Shown here in pieces: positions 42,582-51,092 of a stretch of DNA of 64,000 bases; the first letter of the stretch is position 1, and every line of letters starts with the position of its first letter. A model generated the notes under the pieces. It was not told the DNA's origin, made no database searches, and was given only the letters and a program-made list of their open reading frames with translations. The translations under genes and the position numbers were made by a program. The stretch comes from Bradyrhizobium lablabi (GTDB taxonomy: Bacteria; Pseudomonadota; Alphaproteobacteria; Rhizobiales; Xanthobacteraceae), in NCBI RefSeq assembly GCF_018129385.1, contig NZ_JAFCLN010000016.1, positions 62,001-126,000 of the forward strand, written 5' to 3'.

Positions 42582-42609
42582 TTGACTAGATGGTCAAGAT
42601 AGATATGAT
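42582..42609 (+). promoter_or_regulatory. Promoter with overlapping TTGA-N8-TCAA operator (cupin operon)
   Basis: -35 TTGACT (42582-42587), 16-nt spacer, -10 TATGAT (42604-42609), 32 nt before the cupin ATG. The inverted repeat CTTGAC-N6-GTCAAG (42581-42598) covers the -35 and spacer, so bound protein would block polymerase. Spacing and arms equal the site next to the TetR gene. Confidence 0.6.
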
Positions 42610-42640
42610 CGTGGCCATCGAGACGTGAAGGAGCAATGCG

Positions 42641-43171
42641 ATGGGCGTCGCCAGACATCCGCTACCGGCTGAACTTGTCGGAGTTTCCCTGGAAGACATC
42701 ATGAAGCGCTACACCGCGCGCTTCGCGGACCGGAAGGCCGACTGGGCCGCGTTCGAAGATGCCAAGATCGAAGGCTTCAAGCGGGCGCAACATCGCTTCA
42801 TCGGCGCGGGCGGTTCCGGCAAGCACGGCGACACCAGCGTGATTCCGGCAAAGAACTTCACGCTCTCCATCATGTTCGTGCCCCCGGGCCAGGGCAACGC
42901 CGCCCATACTCACGAGGTCGAAGAAGTTTTCTTCGTCCTCCAGGGACACCTCGACGTGTTCGTCGAAGACGAGAAGGGCAACCGCGTCACCAAGCGCCTC
43001 GGCCCCTGGGAATGCATTTCCTGTCCCGCCGGCGTCATCCATGGCTACCAAAATGACAGTCTTGAGCCGGTGTATTTCCAGGTCATGCTGGGTCGCGGCC
43101 AGCCCGAGACCATGGGATATGCGGACGACGAGCTCTACAAGCGTCGCGACGCGCATCTAAAAGCCGTTTGA
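42641..43171 (+). CDS. Cupin domain protein
   Basis: A 176-residue single-domain cupin. Motif 1 (GNAAHTHEVEEVFFVLQGHLDVF) has the two His and Glu metal ligands, and motif 2 (CPAGVIHGYQN) the last His. It probably binds Fe or Mn and acts as a small dioxygenase, isomerase or decarboxylase for a ring-cleavage product. First gene of the rightward operon with NadX-like and aldehyde dehydrogenase genes (19-nt gap to the next). Confidence 0.85.
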   Translation: MGVARHPLPAELVGVSLEDIMKRYTARFADRKADWAAFEDAKIEGFKRAQHRFIGAGGSGKHGDTSVIPAKNFTLSIMFVPPGQGNAAHTHEVEEVFFVLQGHLDVFVEDEKGNRVTKRLGPWECISCPAGVIHGYQNDSLEPVYFQVMLGRGQPETMGYADDELYKRRDAHLKAV

Positions 43172-43190
43172 CCGGCTTGCGGCGCGAAGG

Positions 43191-44000
43191 ATGTCCACGG
43201 GCGCGCGCCGAATAGGGCTTGTCGGCTTTGGAGCAATCGGAAAGGACGTTGCGACGAGGCTGCTGTCGGCGTCCGACCCGCCGCACCTGACCATCCTGAC
43301 GCGCAAGCCGATACCGGCAACAGCCGGTATCGACTGGGTCGGCAGCGTGTTCGACCTGATCGACAAGGCGCCGGACATCGTGATTGAAGCGGCCGGCCAC
43401 GCCGCCGTCAGGGAGTGCGTGCCTCCCCTGCTCGAGGACGGGATACCGGTCGTGCTGACCTCGGTCGGCGCTCTCGCCGACGACGCCCTGGAAGCAAGCG
43501 TAAGGCACGCAGAGAAACGCGGACAGTCCGGTCTTATTCTGCCCGGCGGCGCGATCGGCGGAATTGATTATCTCCGTTCTGTTGCGCAACTGCCTGATGT
43601 TGCCGCGCGATACTGTTCGCGAAAGCCTGTAGCAGCGTGGCGACAGGAGATTGCCGCGCTTGGCCTCGACCCCGATGCCGCAACCTCGGAGATCGTGTTG
43701 TTCGAGGGAAGCGCGCGCAAGGCTGCCCTTCTCTTTCCCCAAAATTTGAACGTAGCCCTGACGATTGCGCTGGCGGTCGGCGGCATGAACGCGTTGCAAG
43801 TCCGGGTCGTTGCGGATCCACGCGTCAAACGCAATTCCCACGAAATCGAGATCGAAAGCTCCGCCGGGCGCGCCAGCTTTGTCTTCGAGAATACGCCTTC
43901 CGCCGCGAACCCGAAGACCTCCGCGGTAACTGCACTCAGTATCGTTCAAGCCGTCAAGGAACGGCTCGACGTCATTCGTCCACGAAAGGGCATGGAGTAA
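43191..44000 (+). CDS. Aspartate dehydrogenase-like (NadX family)
   Basis: The 269-residue product resembles L-aspartate dehydrogenase. N-terminal Rossmann motif (RIGLVGFGAIGKDV), the VIEAAGHAAVRE block, the LPGGAIGGIDYL segment, and FPQNLNVALTIALA plus RNSHEIEIES, which hold the substrate pocket and likely catalytic His of the family. In biosynthesis it makes iminoaspartate for NAD; here, between a cupin and an aldehyde dehydrogenase, a catabolic amino or keto acid role is more likely. No nadA/nadC genes are nearby. Confidence 0.85.
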   Translation: MSTGARRIGLVGFGAIGKDVATRLLSASDPPHLTILTRKPIPATAGIDWVGSVFDLIDKAPDIVIEAAGHAAVRECVPPLLEDGIPVVLTSVGALADDALEASVRHAEKRGQSGLILPGGAIGGIDYLRSVAQLPDVAARYCSRKPVAAWRQEIAALGLDPDAATSEIVLFEGSARKAALLFPQNLNVALTIALAVGGMNALQVRVVADPRVKRNSHEIEIESSAGRASFVFENTPSAANPKTSAVTALSIVQAVKERLDVIRPRKGME

Positions 44001-44003
44001 CCG

Positions 44004-45428
44004 ATGTCGATTGCCGAAATTCGTTCCTACATCGGGGGACGTTCCCGGATCGGGTCCGTCATGTTCGACCATGTCCGCCCCGTCGACGGCAAGGTGATCG
44101 GACACATCTTCGAAGCCGGCGTGGAGGGCGTCGAGGCCGCGGCGAAGCTTGCTTTCTCGGTGTTTCAGGCCAATCGCAAGACGCCGGTCCATCAACGTGT
44201 CGCCTGGCTACAGGCCGCCGCAACCGCGCTTGCCGCGAACGCCGAGGAAATTGCCGGACTGATCTCTGAGGACGTCGGCAAGCCGATCCGCAATTGCCGG
44301 TTCGAGGTCCGGCGCGGCGCGGAATTTCTTCAGGGATGCGCATCCGCGCTGCCTCAGTTGAACGGCGATGTCCTGCCGCTCGACAGCACTGCGACGGGCG
44401 AAGGACGTTTCGGCTTTACACGGCGCATTCCCTACGGCGTGGTCGCCGGCATCACGCCGTTCAATGCGCCGGTCAATCTTCTGGTGCAGAAGGTCGGCCC
44501 GGCAATCGCGGCCGGAAATGCCGTCATCGTCAAGCCCGCTCCCGCCGGAACGCGCACCGCGCTCAAGCTCGCCCAGCTCTTTGAGGAAGCCGGTTGGCCC
44601 GCGGGCCTCTTCACAGTCCTGACTGGAGATCGCGCGACCGCGGGCGCACTGGTCGCTCATCCGCTCGTTAGCGCGGTGTCGTTCACCGGCGGCACGGCCG
44701 GCGGCGACGCGCTCGCCCGTGCTGCGGGCGCCAAGAAATTCGTGGCCGAACTCGGATCGAACGCCGCCAATATCGTTATGGCCGACGCCGATATAGTCGA
44801 TGCCGCGAAGCGGATTGCAGCGGCGGCATTCGAAGCCAGCGGGCAACAATGCATCTCCGCCCAGCGTATCCTGGTCCAGAGCTCGGTCCTTGAACAGTTC
44901 CTCGAACAATTCGTGGCGGCGGCCAAAAACATGAAGTGCGGCCAGCCCGATGATCCCGCAACCGATGTCGGACCCATGGTGAGTAAATCCTCGGCGGACC
45001 GAGTGATGGCCATGTGCGCAGACGCAATCGAACACGGCGCCCGCTATGCGCTGCCGCCCACCCAGGACAACGCGCTTGTCACCCCTGGCATCGTTTGCCA
45101 CGTGGCGACGACCGCGCGTCTCTGGAAGGAAGAGGTCTTTGGCCCGATCGCGCTGGTCGCGCCATTCGATACGATCGACGAAGCCCTTCGCCTCGCCAAC
45201 GATTCCCCCTTTGGCCTGCAAGGATCGGTCTTCACCCGCGATCTCGGCGCGGCTTTCCGTTTCGCGGATGACTTCGACGTCGGCGCGCTGTGGATCAATG
45301 AAGCCAGCCGCTTCCGCCTCGATCTCTATCCCTTTGGCGGCGTGAAGCAAAGCGGAGTCGGCCGGGAAGGAATCCGCTATGCTATTGACGAGCTGTCCCA
45401 GATCAAATTCATCGGCGTGAGGCCGTGA
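44004..45428 (+). CDS. NAD(P)-dependent aldehyde dehydrogenase
   Basis: A 474-residue aldehyde dehydrogenase. Glycine motif SFTGGTAGGDAL, general-base Glu in VAELGSNAANIV, catalytic Cys in SGQQCISAQR, and the C-terminal ESPFGLQGS/NEASRFRLDLYPFGG region. It oxidises an aldehyde, perhaps a semialdehyde from ring cleavage, to an acid. GGAG lies 7 nt before the ATG, which is 3 nt after the NadX-like stop, so coupling is tight. Confidence 0.93.
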   Translation: MSIAEIRSYIGGRSRIGSVMFDHVRPVDGKVIGHIFEAGVEGVEAAAKLAFSVFQANRKTPVHQRVAWLQAAATALAANAEEIAGLISEDVGKPIRNCRFEVRRGAEFLQGCASALPQLNGDVLPLDSTATGEGRFGFTRRIPYGVVAGITPFNAPVNLLVQKVGPAIAAGNAVIVKPAPAGTRTALKLAQLFEEAGWPAGLFTVLTGDRATAGALVAHPLVSAVSFTGGTAGGDALARAAGAKKFVAELGSNAANIVMADADIVDAAKRIAAAAFEASGQQCISAQRILVQSSVLEQFLEQFVAAAKNMKCGQPDDPATDVGPMVSKSSADRVMAMCADAIEHGARYALPPTQDNALVTPGIVCHVATTARLWKEEVFGPIALVAPFDTIDEALRLANDSPFGLQGSVFTRDLGAAFRFADDFDVGALWINEASRFRLDLYPFGGVKQSGVGREGIRYAIDELSQIKFIGVRP

Positions 45429-45458
45429 AGACAGCGGCCCAAAAGCGAGTGCGCGAAC

Positions 45459-46370
45459 ATGGTCCGACCTCCGGAGATCCCGCCCGAACTGCGCAGCCTC
45501 ATGTCGGAGATCGGTCCGCGCTGGAGCGTCAATCGCCCGCAGAACATCGAGACCATGATCGAGCGGTTCAGCGACGTGTTGAAGCTGTCCCCGCGCGACG
45601 ATATCGAAGCGAAGCGCAACTTGCCCTATGGACCTCATCCGCGGCAGGAGCTCGACGTCTATCGATCCGGCCGAACAACCGGGAAGCATGCCGCCGTCCT
45701 GTTCGTCCATGGTGGAGCGTTCATGGATGGACACCGCAACCGGACCGACATGGTCTATTCGAACGTGCCGGTATTTTTCGCGCGTCACGGTCTCGTCGGC
45801 ATCAATGTCGGCTACCGGCTGGGTGATGAGGTCGGATATCCCGGCGCAACGGAGGACGTTGCAAGCGCGCTTCGCTGGACGCAAGCACATGCCGACGAGC
45901 TGAGCATAGATCTCAACCGCATCTTTCTGATGGGCCATTCCGCCGGCGCCGCCCACACGGGGAGCTACGCTTACGACAAGAGGCGGCAGCCCGCAAACGG
46001 CCCTGGCCTCGCCGGCCATATCGTGCTGAGCGGCCGGGTGCGCGCGGAAAACCTGCCCGAAAATCCGAACGGCGAAAAAGTCGTGCGGTACTACGGGACG
46101 AGTGATGCACGGCAGTTGGATGATTTCTCACCCGTTACGCATGTCGATGCCGACAGCGTTCCCACGCTCGTGGCATGGGGCGAATATGAAAACCCGCTCC
46201 TCGACCTGCACTGCGCAGAACTTGTCTTTCGCCTCTCGCAGGCCAAGCGGCGCAGCCCTCCAACGGTCTGGCTACGCGGCCACAACCACACCTCGACAAT
46301 GGCGCATATCGGCACGGCCGACGAATTGCTGGGGCTTGCGATGCTGGATTTTATCGACCATCCCCGGTGA
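45459..46370 (+). CDS. Alpha/beta hydrolase, kynurenine formamidase/esterase-like
   Basis: The 303-residue hydrolase has the oxyanion box VHGGAFMDGHRN, nucleophile Ser in LMGHSAGAAHTG and a C-terminal His in LRGHNHTSTM. This HGGxx-type group includes arylformamidases and carbamoyl or ester hydrolases. In this cluster it may open an amide or ester in the intermediate made by the molybdenum hydroxylase. It starts 30 nt after the aldehyde dehydrogenase gene. Confidence 0.85.
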   Translation: MVRPPEIPPELRSLMSEIGPRWSVNRPQNIETMIERFSDVLKLSPRDDIEAKRNLPYGPHPRQELDVYRSGRTTGKHAAVLFVHGGAFMDGHRNRTDMVYSNVPVFFARHGLVGINVGYRLGDEVGYPGATEDVASALRWTQAHADELSIDLNRIFLMGHSAGAAHTGSYAYDKRRQPANGPGLAGHIVLSGRVRAENLPENPNGEKVVRYYGTSDARQLDDFSPVTHVDADSVPTLVAWGEYENPLLDLHCAELVFRLSQAKRRSPPTVWLRGHNHTSTMAHIGTADELLGLAMLDFIDHPR

Positions 46371-46442
46371 TGCCGCGCTGACCGCCGATATCTTGTGGCA
46401 AGGCCCGTGTCTGAGGATCGAATGGTCAGAACCGGATAATGC

Positions 46443-47345
46443 ATGAACCGCCCCGTATCACATCGCGCTGCGGTCCTGGTGCTTGTCTCCGTCGTTCTCA
46501 TGTGGGGGCTGACCTGGGTTGCGACCAAGCTCATCGTGCAACACGTCGCGCCGTTCTGGGTCACGGGAATCCGCTGCGCCCTTGCGAGCGTCGTGCTTCT
46601 CGGAATGCTCGTCTTTAGCCGGCAACTTGTCCTGCCGCGACGGGGCGACATTTCCGTCATCCTTAGTATCACGCTGCTGCACCTCGTCGGATTTTCGACA
46701 CTCGTCAACTTTGGACTACAGCTCGTGCCGCTCGGCCGGTCCATCGTGCTGGGCTATACCGTTCCGCTATGGGTGGCGCCTGGCGCCGCACTTTTTCTCG
46801 GCGAGCGCATGTCCAGGGGACAGAGCATCGGTGTCGCGCTGGGTCTTGCGGGCCTTGGCGTGATGTTCAATCCGTCATCGTTCGATTGGCACGACAAGAA
46901 CGCGCTTCTCGGCAACGGGTGCCTGTTGCTGGCCGCTATCTCCTGGGCCGCAAATATCATCTATGTCCGGGCACACCGATGGATTTCGACACCGTTCCAG
47001 CTCACGTTCTGGCAGACGCTGCTGGCCGCCATCATCTCGTCGATCATCGCTTTGGGCGTCGAGGGCGTGCCCACAATAGAGTGGACACCGCTATTGATCG
47101 GCGCATTCGCCTTCGCGGGGATTTTCGGAACGGCTTTCGCCTACTGGGCAATGGCTGTAGCAAATCGCAGCCTGCCGGCGGTGACCACCTCGCTGGTCTT
47201 GCTGGCGACACCCGTCGTGGGCGTCGTTTGTTCAAACGTGCTCTTTGACGAAGCCGTTACACCATCGCTCATAGTGGCCATGACGATGATCCTGGGCGGA
47301 ATAGCTACCGGTGTGTTCAGTGCGGCACGATCCAGTTCATCATGA
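46443..47345 (+). CDS. EamA/DMT family exporter or permease
   Basis: A 300-residue inner-membrane protein with about ten hydrophobic helices in two homologous EamA halves (first WGLTWVATKLIVQHVAPFWV; second SWAANIIYVRAHRW). Such DMT carriers export amino acids or metabolites. It ends the TetR-controlled operon, and a role in removing or importing an intermediate is possible. Its 73-bp spacing from the hydrolase shows no terminator. Confidence 0.88.
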   Translation: MNRPVSHRAAVLVLVSVVLMWGLTWVATKLIVQHVAPFWVTGIRCALASVVLLGMLVFSRQLVLPRRGDISVILSITLLHLVGFSTLVNFGLQLVPLGRSIVLGYTVPLWVAPGAALFLGERMSRGQSIGVALGLAGLGVMFNPSSFDWHDKNALLGNGCLLLAAISWAANIIYVRAHRWISTPFQLTFWQTLLAAIISSIIALGVEGVPTIEWTPLLIGAFAFAGIFGTAFAYWAMAVANRSLPAVTTSLVLLATPVVGVVCSNVLFDEAVTPSLIVAMTMILGGIATGVFSAARSSSS

Positions 47346-47437
47346 CCATTTTGAGCGGAGCGGCCATCGCAGCAGGTAGCGGCCAGTATGGCGTTTTCAC
47401 TCAGCCAGCTACCCGAAGCGACGGCTTTTGAAATTTC

Positions 47438-47914
47438 CTAAATCGGATCGACCATCTCTCCGATCAAGGTGCAATCACTGAAGGAAGCACCCGTGTCGGA
47501 TTTTTCAAGTTCGACGAATGGAAACCTTCCCTGACCCACCAGCCATTGGGTCTCGACATCCACGGTCGCGTGAAAAAATGTATTCGGGGAGACGGCCGGA
47601 TCTTTGATCATGGTCAATGGAAGATGGCGGCTGATCGCGGAACCACCACCGGATGTCGCTGCAATATTGAGGGCCGCTCTTAGCATCGGCTTTGCACTGA
47701 TAAATGTGCAATGCACCTTGCGGATCATAACGAGCTTGTTTGCCGGCAACTGGGAGAAATACATTCGGCAGAAGGTTGGGTTGCATGCGAGGGCATCCTG
47801 CACAACCGTTTCGTCGTAGTACTTGCCATACTGGAGCGCCACCGAGTGCGCCTGGCTTCCGGCGACAAGGCCGATTGCAACGGCAGCGAATGGAAGAAAA
47901 CGTGTAAAGTTCAT
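47438..47914 (-). CDS. Hypothetical exported protein
   Basis: A 158-residue protein with a Sec signal (first 23 residues; FLPFAAVAIGLVAGSQAHS). The mature part has five cysteines (ACNPTFCRMY, KVHCTF, FSDCTL), which could form disulfides, and is mostly beta (QWLVGQGRFPFVELEKSD). ATG at 47914 follows GGAGCCCGAA; an ATG four codons upstream is equally possible. No family is recognised. It is alone, convergent to the EamA gene. Confidence 0.7.
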   Translation of the reverse strand: MNFTRFLPFAAVAIGLVAGSQAHSVALQYGKYYDETVVQDALACNPTFCRMYFSQLPANKLVMIRKVHCTFISAKPMLRAALNIAATSGGGSAISRHLPLTMIKDPAVSPNTFFHATVDVETQWLVGQGRFPFVELEKSDTGASFSDCTLIGEMVDPI

Positions 47915-47950
47915 TTCGGGCTCCATTGTTAAAGTAGAGGTACATTCCAA

Positions 47951-48355
47951 TCGGAATGCCAGATCGCGTCAATCTGAGCGGATGCGAAATAAAGCCACGG
48001 GGCAGCGATCCATCTCACGACCATGCCGGTCGTCCGACCACCGGCGAAGCGCGATGTCTGGATGCGAAGGAGCTGCACCGGCCGTGGACGATGTACGGGG
48101 ATGATGCTGGCGCTGGAAAAGATTGTGGCGCAGAGTTTCAGGGGCGGCGCTTAAGGCCTCGCACCGCGACTGGCCGTACCGACATGCCCCTTCTGTGATT
48201 GCTGCGAGGGCCTCTCACCCTTAGCTGCTTGAACGCATGAATGGCCCGGTCAGCGCACCAGGCTTCGAACCCGGGACCCGCTGATCAAGATTCAGCAGGT
48301 CCAAAGATAGCGATCCGGTGCTTGATTCGTATGCGTCTCGAAAAATTACCGTCGC
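47951..48355. other. Non-coding stretch with a tRNA remnant
   Basis: About 400 bp without a credible gene. It includes the truncated tRNA-Lys-like segment at 48248-48296; no integrase or direct repeat of it was found in the window. Confidence 0.5.
48248..48296 (-). tRNA. Truncated tRNA-Lys(CTT)-like 3' half
   Basis: On the minus strand: an anticodon arm GCTGA-ATCTTGA-TCAGC (48296-48280; anticodon CTT, Lys), a variable GGGTC, a T-arm CCGGG-TTCGAAG-CCTGG (48274-48258), then TGCGCTG plus ACC, the 3' acceptor strand. The 5' acceptor strand and D-arm are missing: the sequence upstream (48297 on) has no match. It is therefore a fragment, probably left by integration or deletion at a tRNA-Lys gene, and not functional. 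Confidence 0.55.
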
Positions 48356-48640
48356 TCAAAAACCTCGCAATGCCTTCTCATGCGCGATCGCCTGCTCCAG
48401 GGAATTCAGCAGGCTTTGAACGTCCGCAATGTCCTGCGCGCGCCCGAGAAACACCACGGGATAGGTCATCACGTCCTGCGCCAGGTATCGACGCTTGTCG
48501 ATTAACATCTGGCGCAGCTTCTCGAGGTTCTCGATCGGATCGCCGAACGTCGCCTCGCCGAAATCGTCGGTCGGCCGCGCGTAACCGGATGTATCCGCCA
48601 ATGTGTCATATTGCTCGGGCGCCGGTGGCTTCTGGAACAT
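48356..48640 (-). CDS. Small hypothetical protein of the liv-monooxygenase operon
   Basis: A 94-residue soluble, mostly helical protein (PIENLEKLRQMLIDKRRYLA, VQSLLNSLEQAIAHEKAL) with an extended N-terminus rich in Pro, Asp and Tyr. It has no cysteine, signal peptide or metal motif. It lies 27 nt after the FAD monooxygenase gene and ends the operon, so a helper or inhibitory role for the monooxygenase is possible. No family is recognised. Confidence 0.6.
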   Translation of the reverse strand: MFQKPPAPEQYDTLADTSGYARPTDDFGEATFGDPIENLEKLRQMLIDKRRYLAQDVMTYPVVFLGRAQDIADVQSLLNSLEQAIAHEKALRGF

Positions 48641-48667
48641 GATTTGACCTTTCTCAGGTGGATGCCG

Positions 48668-49819
48668 TCACACGGCATTGGAAAGTGGAAGCTTCAGCGC
48701 CCTGAAATCGGGCATGTCGAAGTGCATGTTGGGAATGTCGGCGCTCAGCAGGGGGCGCAGCGCCGGATCGCTGAAGAAGATATCGTTCTTGGGATCCAGC
48801 CGCCCCTCGGTGATCCCTTCGGCGAACTTCTGGGTGAAATGAACCAGCGGCCGGATTTTGGTTTCCCAGGCCGTGAGCGCGTCCGATAGCGGACCGCTCA
48901 ACAGATCGGTGGCGCCCAGCGAATAGGCCGTCATCATCGCCGAGTTCGCCCCCTGGCCCAGCGCCGGGGTCATGCCATGCGCGGCATCGCCGATCAGGAC
49001 GCATTTTCCGTAATGCCAGGCAGGCGGAAAGATCGAGTGATACTCGTCATAATGCCCGCTCGAACCGACCCGGTCGATATACCGCCCGAGTGTCGGAAAC
49101 GTAGCTTTCCACAGCGCCGGATCGATCGGCATTTGCAGCGCTTCCGGATCCGACAACAACGCTACCAGGATCATGTACATCGTATGCGACGAGCAGGGCA
49201 GAAGCCCGATACGGCGTCCGCTTGGATCGTTGTACTCCGTCGCGACGCGGTCATTTCCATCGGGGAAGTCGCCGGGATGGATTGGAATGAGCAACCTGAT
49301 CGCACCCTTGCGATGCTTGCCCAGTGGAAGCGAGCCCGCGACCGACTTCCTGACGACCGAATGGATGCCGTCGGCGGCAACGATGAGGTCGGCTTCAAGC
49401 CGGCGCCCGCCCTCGAGATGCAGAACGCCTTCACGCTCGGCGCCGACAGCCCTGGAGCCGGTTTCGATTTTCACGCCGGCCTTGGCCGCCGCCTCCGCCA
49501 GCGGATCGACCAGCGCCTGACGCTGGAACATCACGATGCGGCCACCGGTTGCCGTAAAGGGCTCGTATTCGTGCGTCTGCTGGCCGGAGCTCAGCCTAAT
49601 GATCCATTTGTTGAGCTGGTGTCCGCGCTTCTGGATGGCGTCCCCGAGCCCGAGCGCTTCAAGGATGCGCAGTCCATTCTCGAATATCGGCAGTCCGTTG
49701 CCACCCGCCCGCAGCGCGTCGCTTCGCTCGTGCAGCCTGACCGACCATCCACGTTTGGCGAGTTGAATGCTTGCGACAAGGCCCGCAACGCCGCCGCCGA
49801 CGATTTCCGCAGCAGGCAT
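48668..49819 (-). CDS. FAD-dependent aromatic monooxygenase (salicylate hydroxylase-like)
   Basis: The 383-residue class A flavoprotein monooxygenase starts at the ATG at 49819, which shares one base with the upstream TAA. Motifs: EIVGGGVAGLVASIQLAKRG (FAD), the VAADGIHSVVRKS region (DG motif) and LIGDAAHGMTPALGQGANSAM (GD motif). It should hydroxylate an aromatic ring using NAD(P)H and O2. It sits downstream of a liv-type transporter and cupin, consistent with uptake and oxidation of an aromatic acid. Confidence 0.9.
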   Translation of the reverse strand: MPAAEIVGGGVAGLVASIQLAKRGWSVRLHERSDALRAGGNGLPIFENGLRILEALGLGDAIQKRGHQLNKWIIRLSSGQQTHEYEPFTATGGRIVMFQRQALVDPLAEAAAKAGVKIETGSRAVGAEREGVLHLEGGRRLEADLIVAADGIHSVVRKSVAGSLPLGKHRKGAIRLLIPIHPGDFPDGNDRVATEYNDPSGRRIGLLPCSSHTMYMILVALLSDPEALQMPIDPALWKATFPTLGRYIDRVGSSGHYDEYHSIFPPAWHYGKCVLIGDAAHGMTPALGQGANSAMMTAYSLGATDLLSGPLSDALTAWETKIRPLVHFTQKFAEGITEGRLDPKNDIFFSDPALRPLLSADIPNMHFDMPDFRALKLPLSNAV

Positions 49820-50337
49820 TATTGCACGCCTCCGAGCGCATCGTGCCATATTTGCGGAAGAGATCCGGCCGCGCCTTCGACGGGATCGAACACCGGAATG
49901 GGCACGCGCCGGGAGCGTTCGACCATCCGGCCGTACTCCTCGACATAGCCCAGCCGGAAGTCGTGGATGGCGTGGCCAAGCGGGAATGCGCCGGTCAGGC
50001 GCAAATCTTCGGTGATGGATTCGCCGAAATGTCCGACGCCGGCGGGGATCACCACGAAGTCCCCCATTGTCATGGTGATCTGCACGCCCTCGGGACCGCC
50101 GAACCGCCCTACCAGCGTGCCGCGCGTGACCGCGATCAATTCGTGCGTATCGCTGTGGAAATGGTGGCGCGGATACATTCCAAAGGAGCTGTGCCAGTCC
50201 GTCGGCCACTCGTTCTGCCGAAAATGGTCTTCCAGCTCGAGCGGCCGCATCTCGAAGGCCTGCCGGTAGATCAGGACCGGCAGACGCGAATTCGGAATCC
50301 GTCCATTGCCTTTCAGCACGTAGGTTTCGATGTCCAT
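49819..50337 (-). CDS. Cupin domain protein
   Basis: A 172-residue cupin from the ATG at 50337, preceded by GGAGGAGC. Metal ligands appear in PRHHFHSDTHELIAVTRGTL and AGVGHFGESI. It resembles small dioxygenase or isomerase cupins that act beside aromatic monooxygenases; it could also be a ligand sensor. It overlaps the monooxygenase start by one base and starts 80 nt after the TetR gene. Confidence 0.82.
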   Translation of the reverse strand: MDIETYVLKGNGRIPNSRLPVLIYRQAFEMRPLELEDHFRQNEWPTDWHSSFGMYPRHHFHSDTHELIAVTRGTLVGRFGGPEGVQITMTMGDFVVIPAGVGHFGESITEDLRLTGAFPLGHAIHDFRLGYVEEYGRMVERSRRVPIPVFDPVEGAAGSLPQIWHDALGGVQ

Positions 50338-50417
50338 CAAAAGCTCCTCCCAAAGCATCTGCCTCCGCCGGAGCGGAAGCGCGACGGCGTTACCGCGCGG
50401 TGGCCGGCCCTATCAGC

Positions 50418-51092
50418 TCAGCCGGAACTGCGCATCGTGAGACCGTCGAGAAAGATGTCGATGCCGTCTGCATAAACCTGCTCGATCGTCCGCTCGTAGA
50501 TCGTCGTCCGGCCCGCCACCGCGAGGTACGCGTTGCCCATCCATTGCCCCCACAGGGAGAGCGTGGCGGCGCGCGCGTCGATCGGCCGGGCCTCCCCCCG
50601 CGCAATTCCCAGCTTGATCGCCTCCTCGATCGTCAGGATGCCGTCGTTGAGCCGCTCGCTGATCTTGGCGGCGGCATCGGGCGGCAAGGTCTCCTTGCGG
50701 CCGGGCATGAAGAAGAACGACAGCGTCGTGAAGTACTCGGGATGGACGCGGAAGAAATTCATGTAGGACGTCGACATCCGGAACAGGTTGTTGCGCACCG
50801 AGTCGTTGCGGTCGAACGATGTCGTCAGCATCGTGATCATCGCATCGAGGTCGCGCAGCAGCAGCTCCGTGTACACCTCCTGCTTGCTCTTGAAATACAG
50901 ATAGATCGTCGCCCGCGAGATGCCGGCGGTATCCGCGATGTCGTCCATCGTGACCGAAGCATATTCGCCCGCGAGAAAGATCTGCTTCGCAGCATCCAGT
51001 ATCTCCGCGCGCCGGCGCACGATCCGCTTCGAGCGGCGGCGTTCTCTCGTCGCCTCCGGATTTCGCTTGCGATCAGATTCCAAGATAGGCAC
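50418..51092 (-). CDS. TetR/AcrR family transcriptional regulator
   Basis: The 224-residue regulator has an N-terminal helix-turn-helix (about 27-75; ILDAAKQIFLAGEYASVTMD, IADTAGISRATIYLYFKSKQ) after a basic arm (RERRRSKRIVRRRA), and a helical ligand domain. The GTG start at 51092 lies 20 nt inside the livF-like gene. It is encoded within the operon that it probably controls, with the 14-bp inverted repeat at 55881-55921 as a candidate operator. Confidence 0.9.
   Translation of the reverse strand: MPILESDRKRNPEATRERRRSKRIVRRRAEILDAAKQIFLAGEYASVTMDDIADTAGISRATIYLYFKSKQEVYTELLLRDLDAMITMLTTSFDRNDSVRNNLFRMSTSYMNFFRVHPEYFTTLSFFFMPGRKETLPPDAAAKISERLNDGILTIEEAIKLGIARGEARPIDARAATLSLWGQWMGNAYLAVAGRTTIYERTIEQVYADGIDIFLDGLTMRSSG

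Noticed and set aside
48248..48325. Complete tRNA gene
   Set aside because: Sequence 5' of the anticodon arm cannot form the acceptor stem or D-arm; only a 3' half is present.
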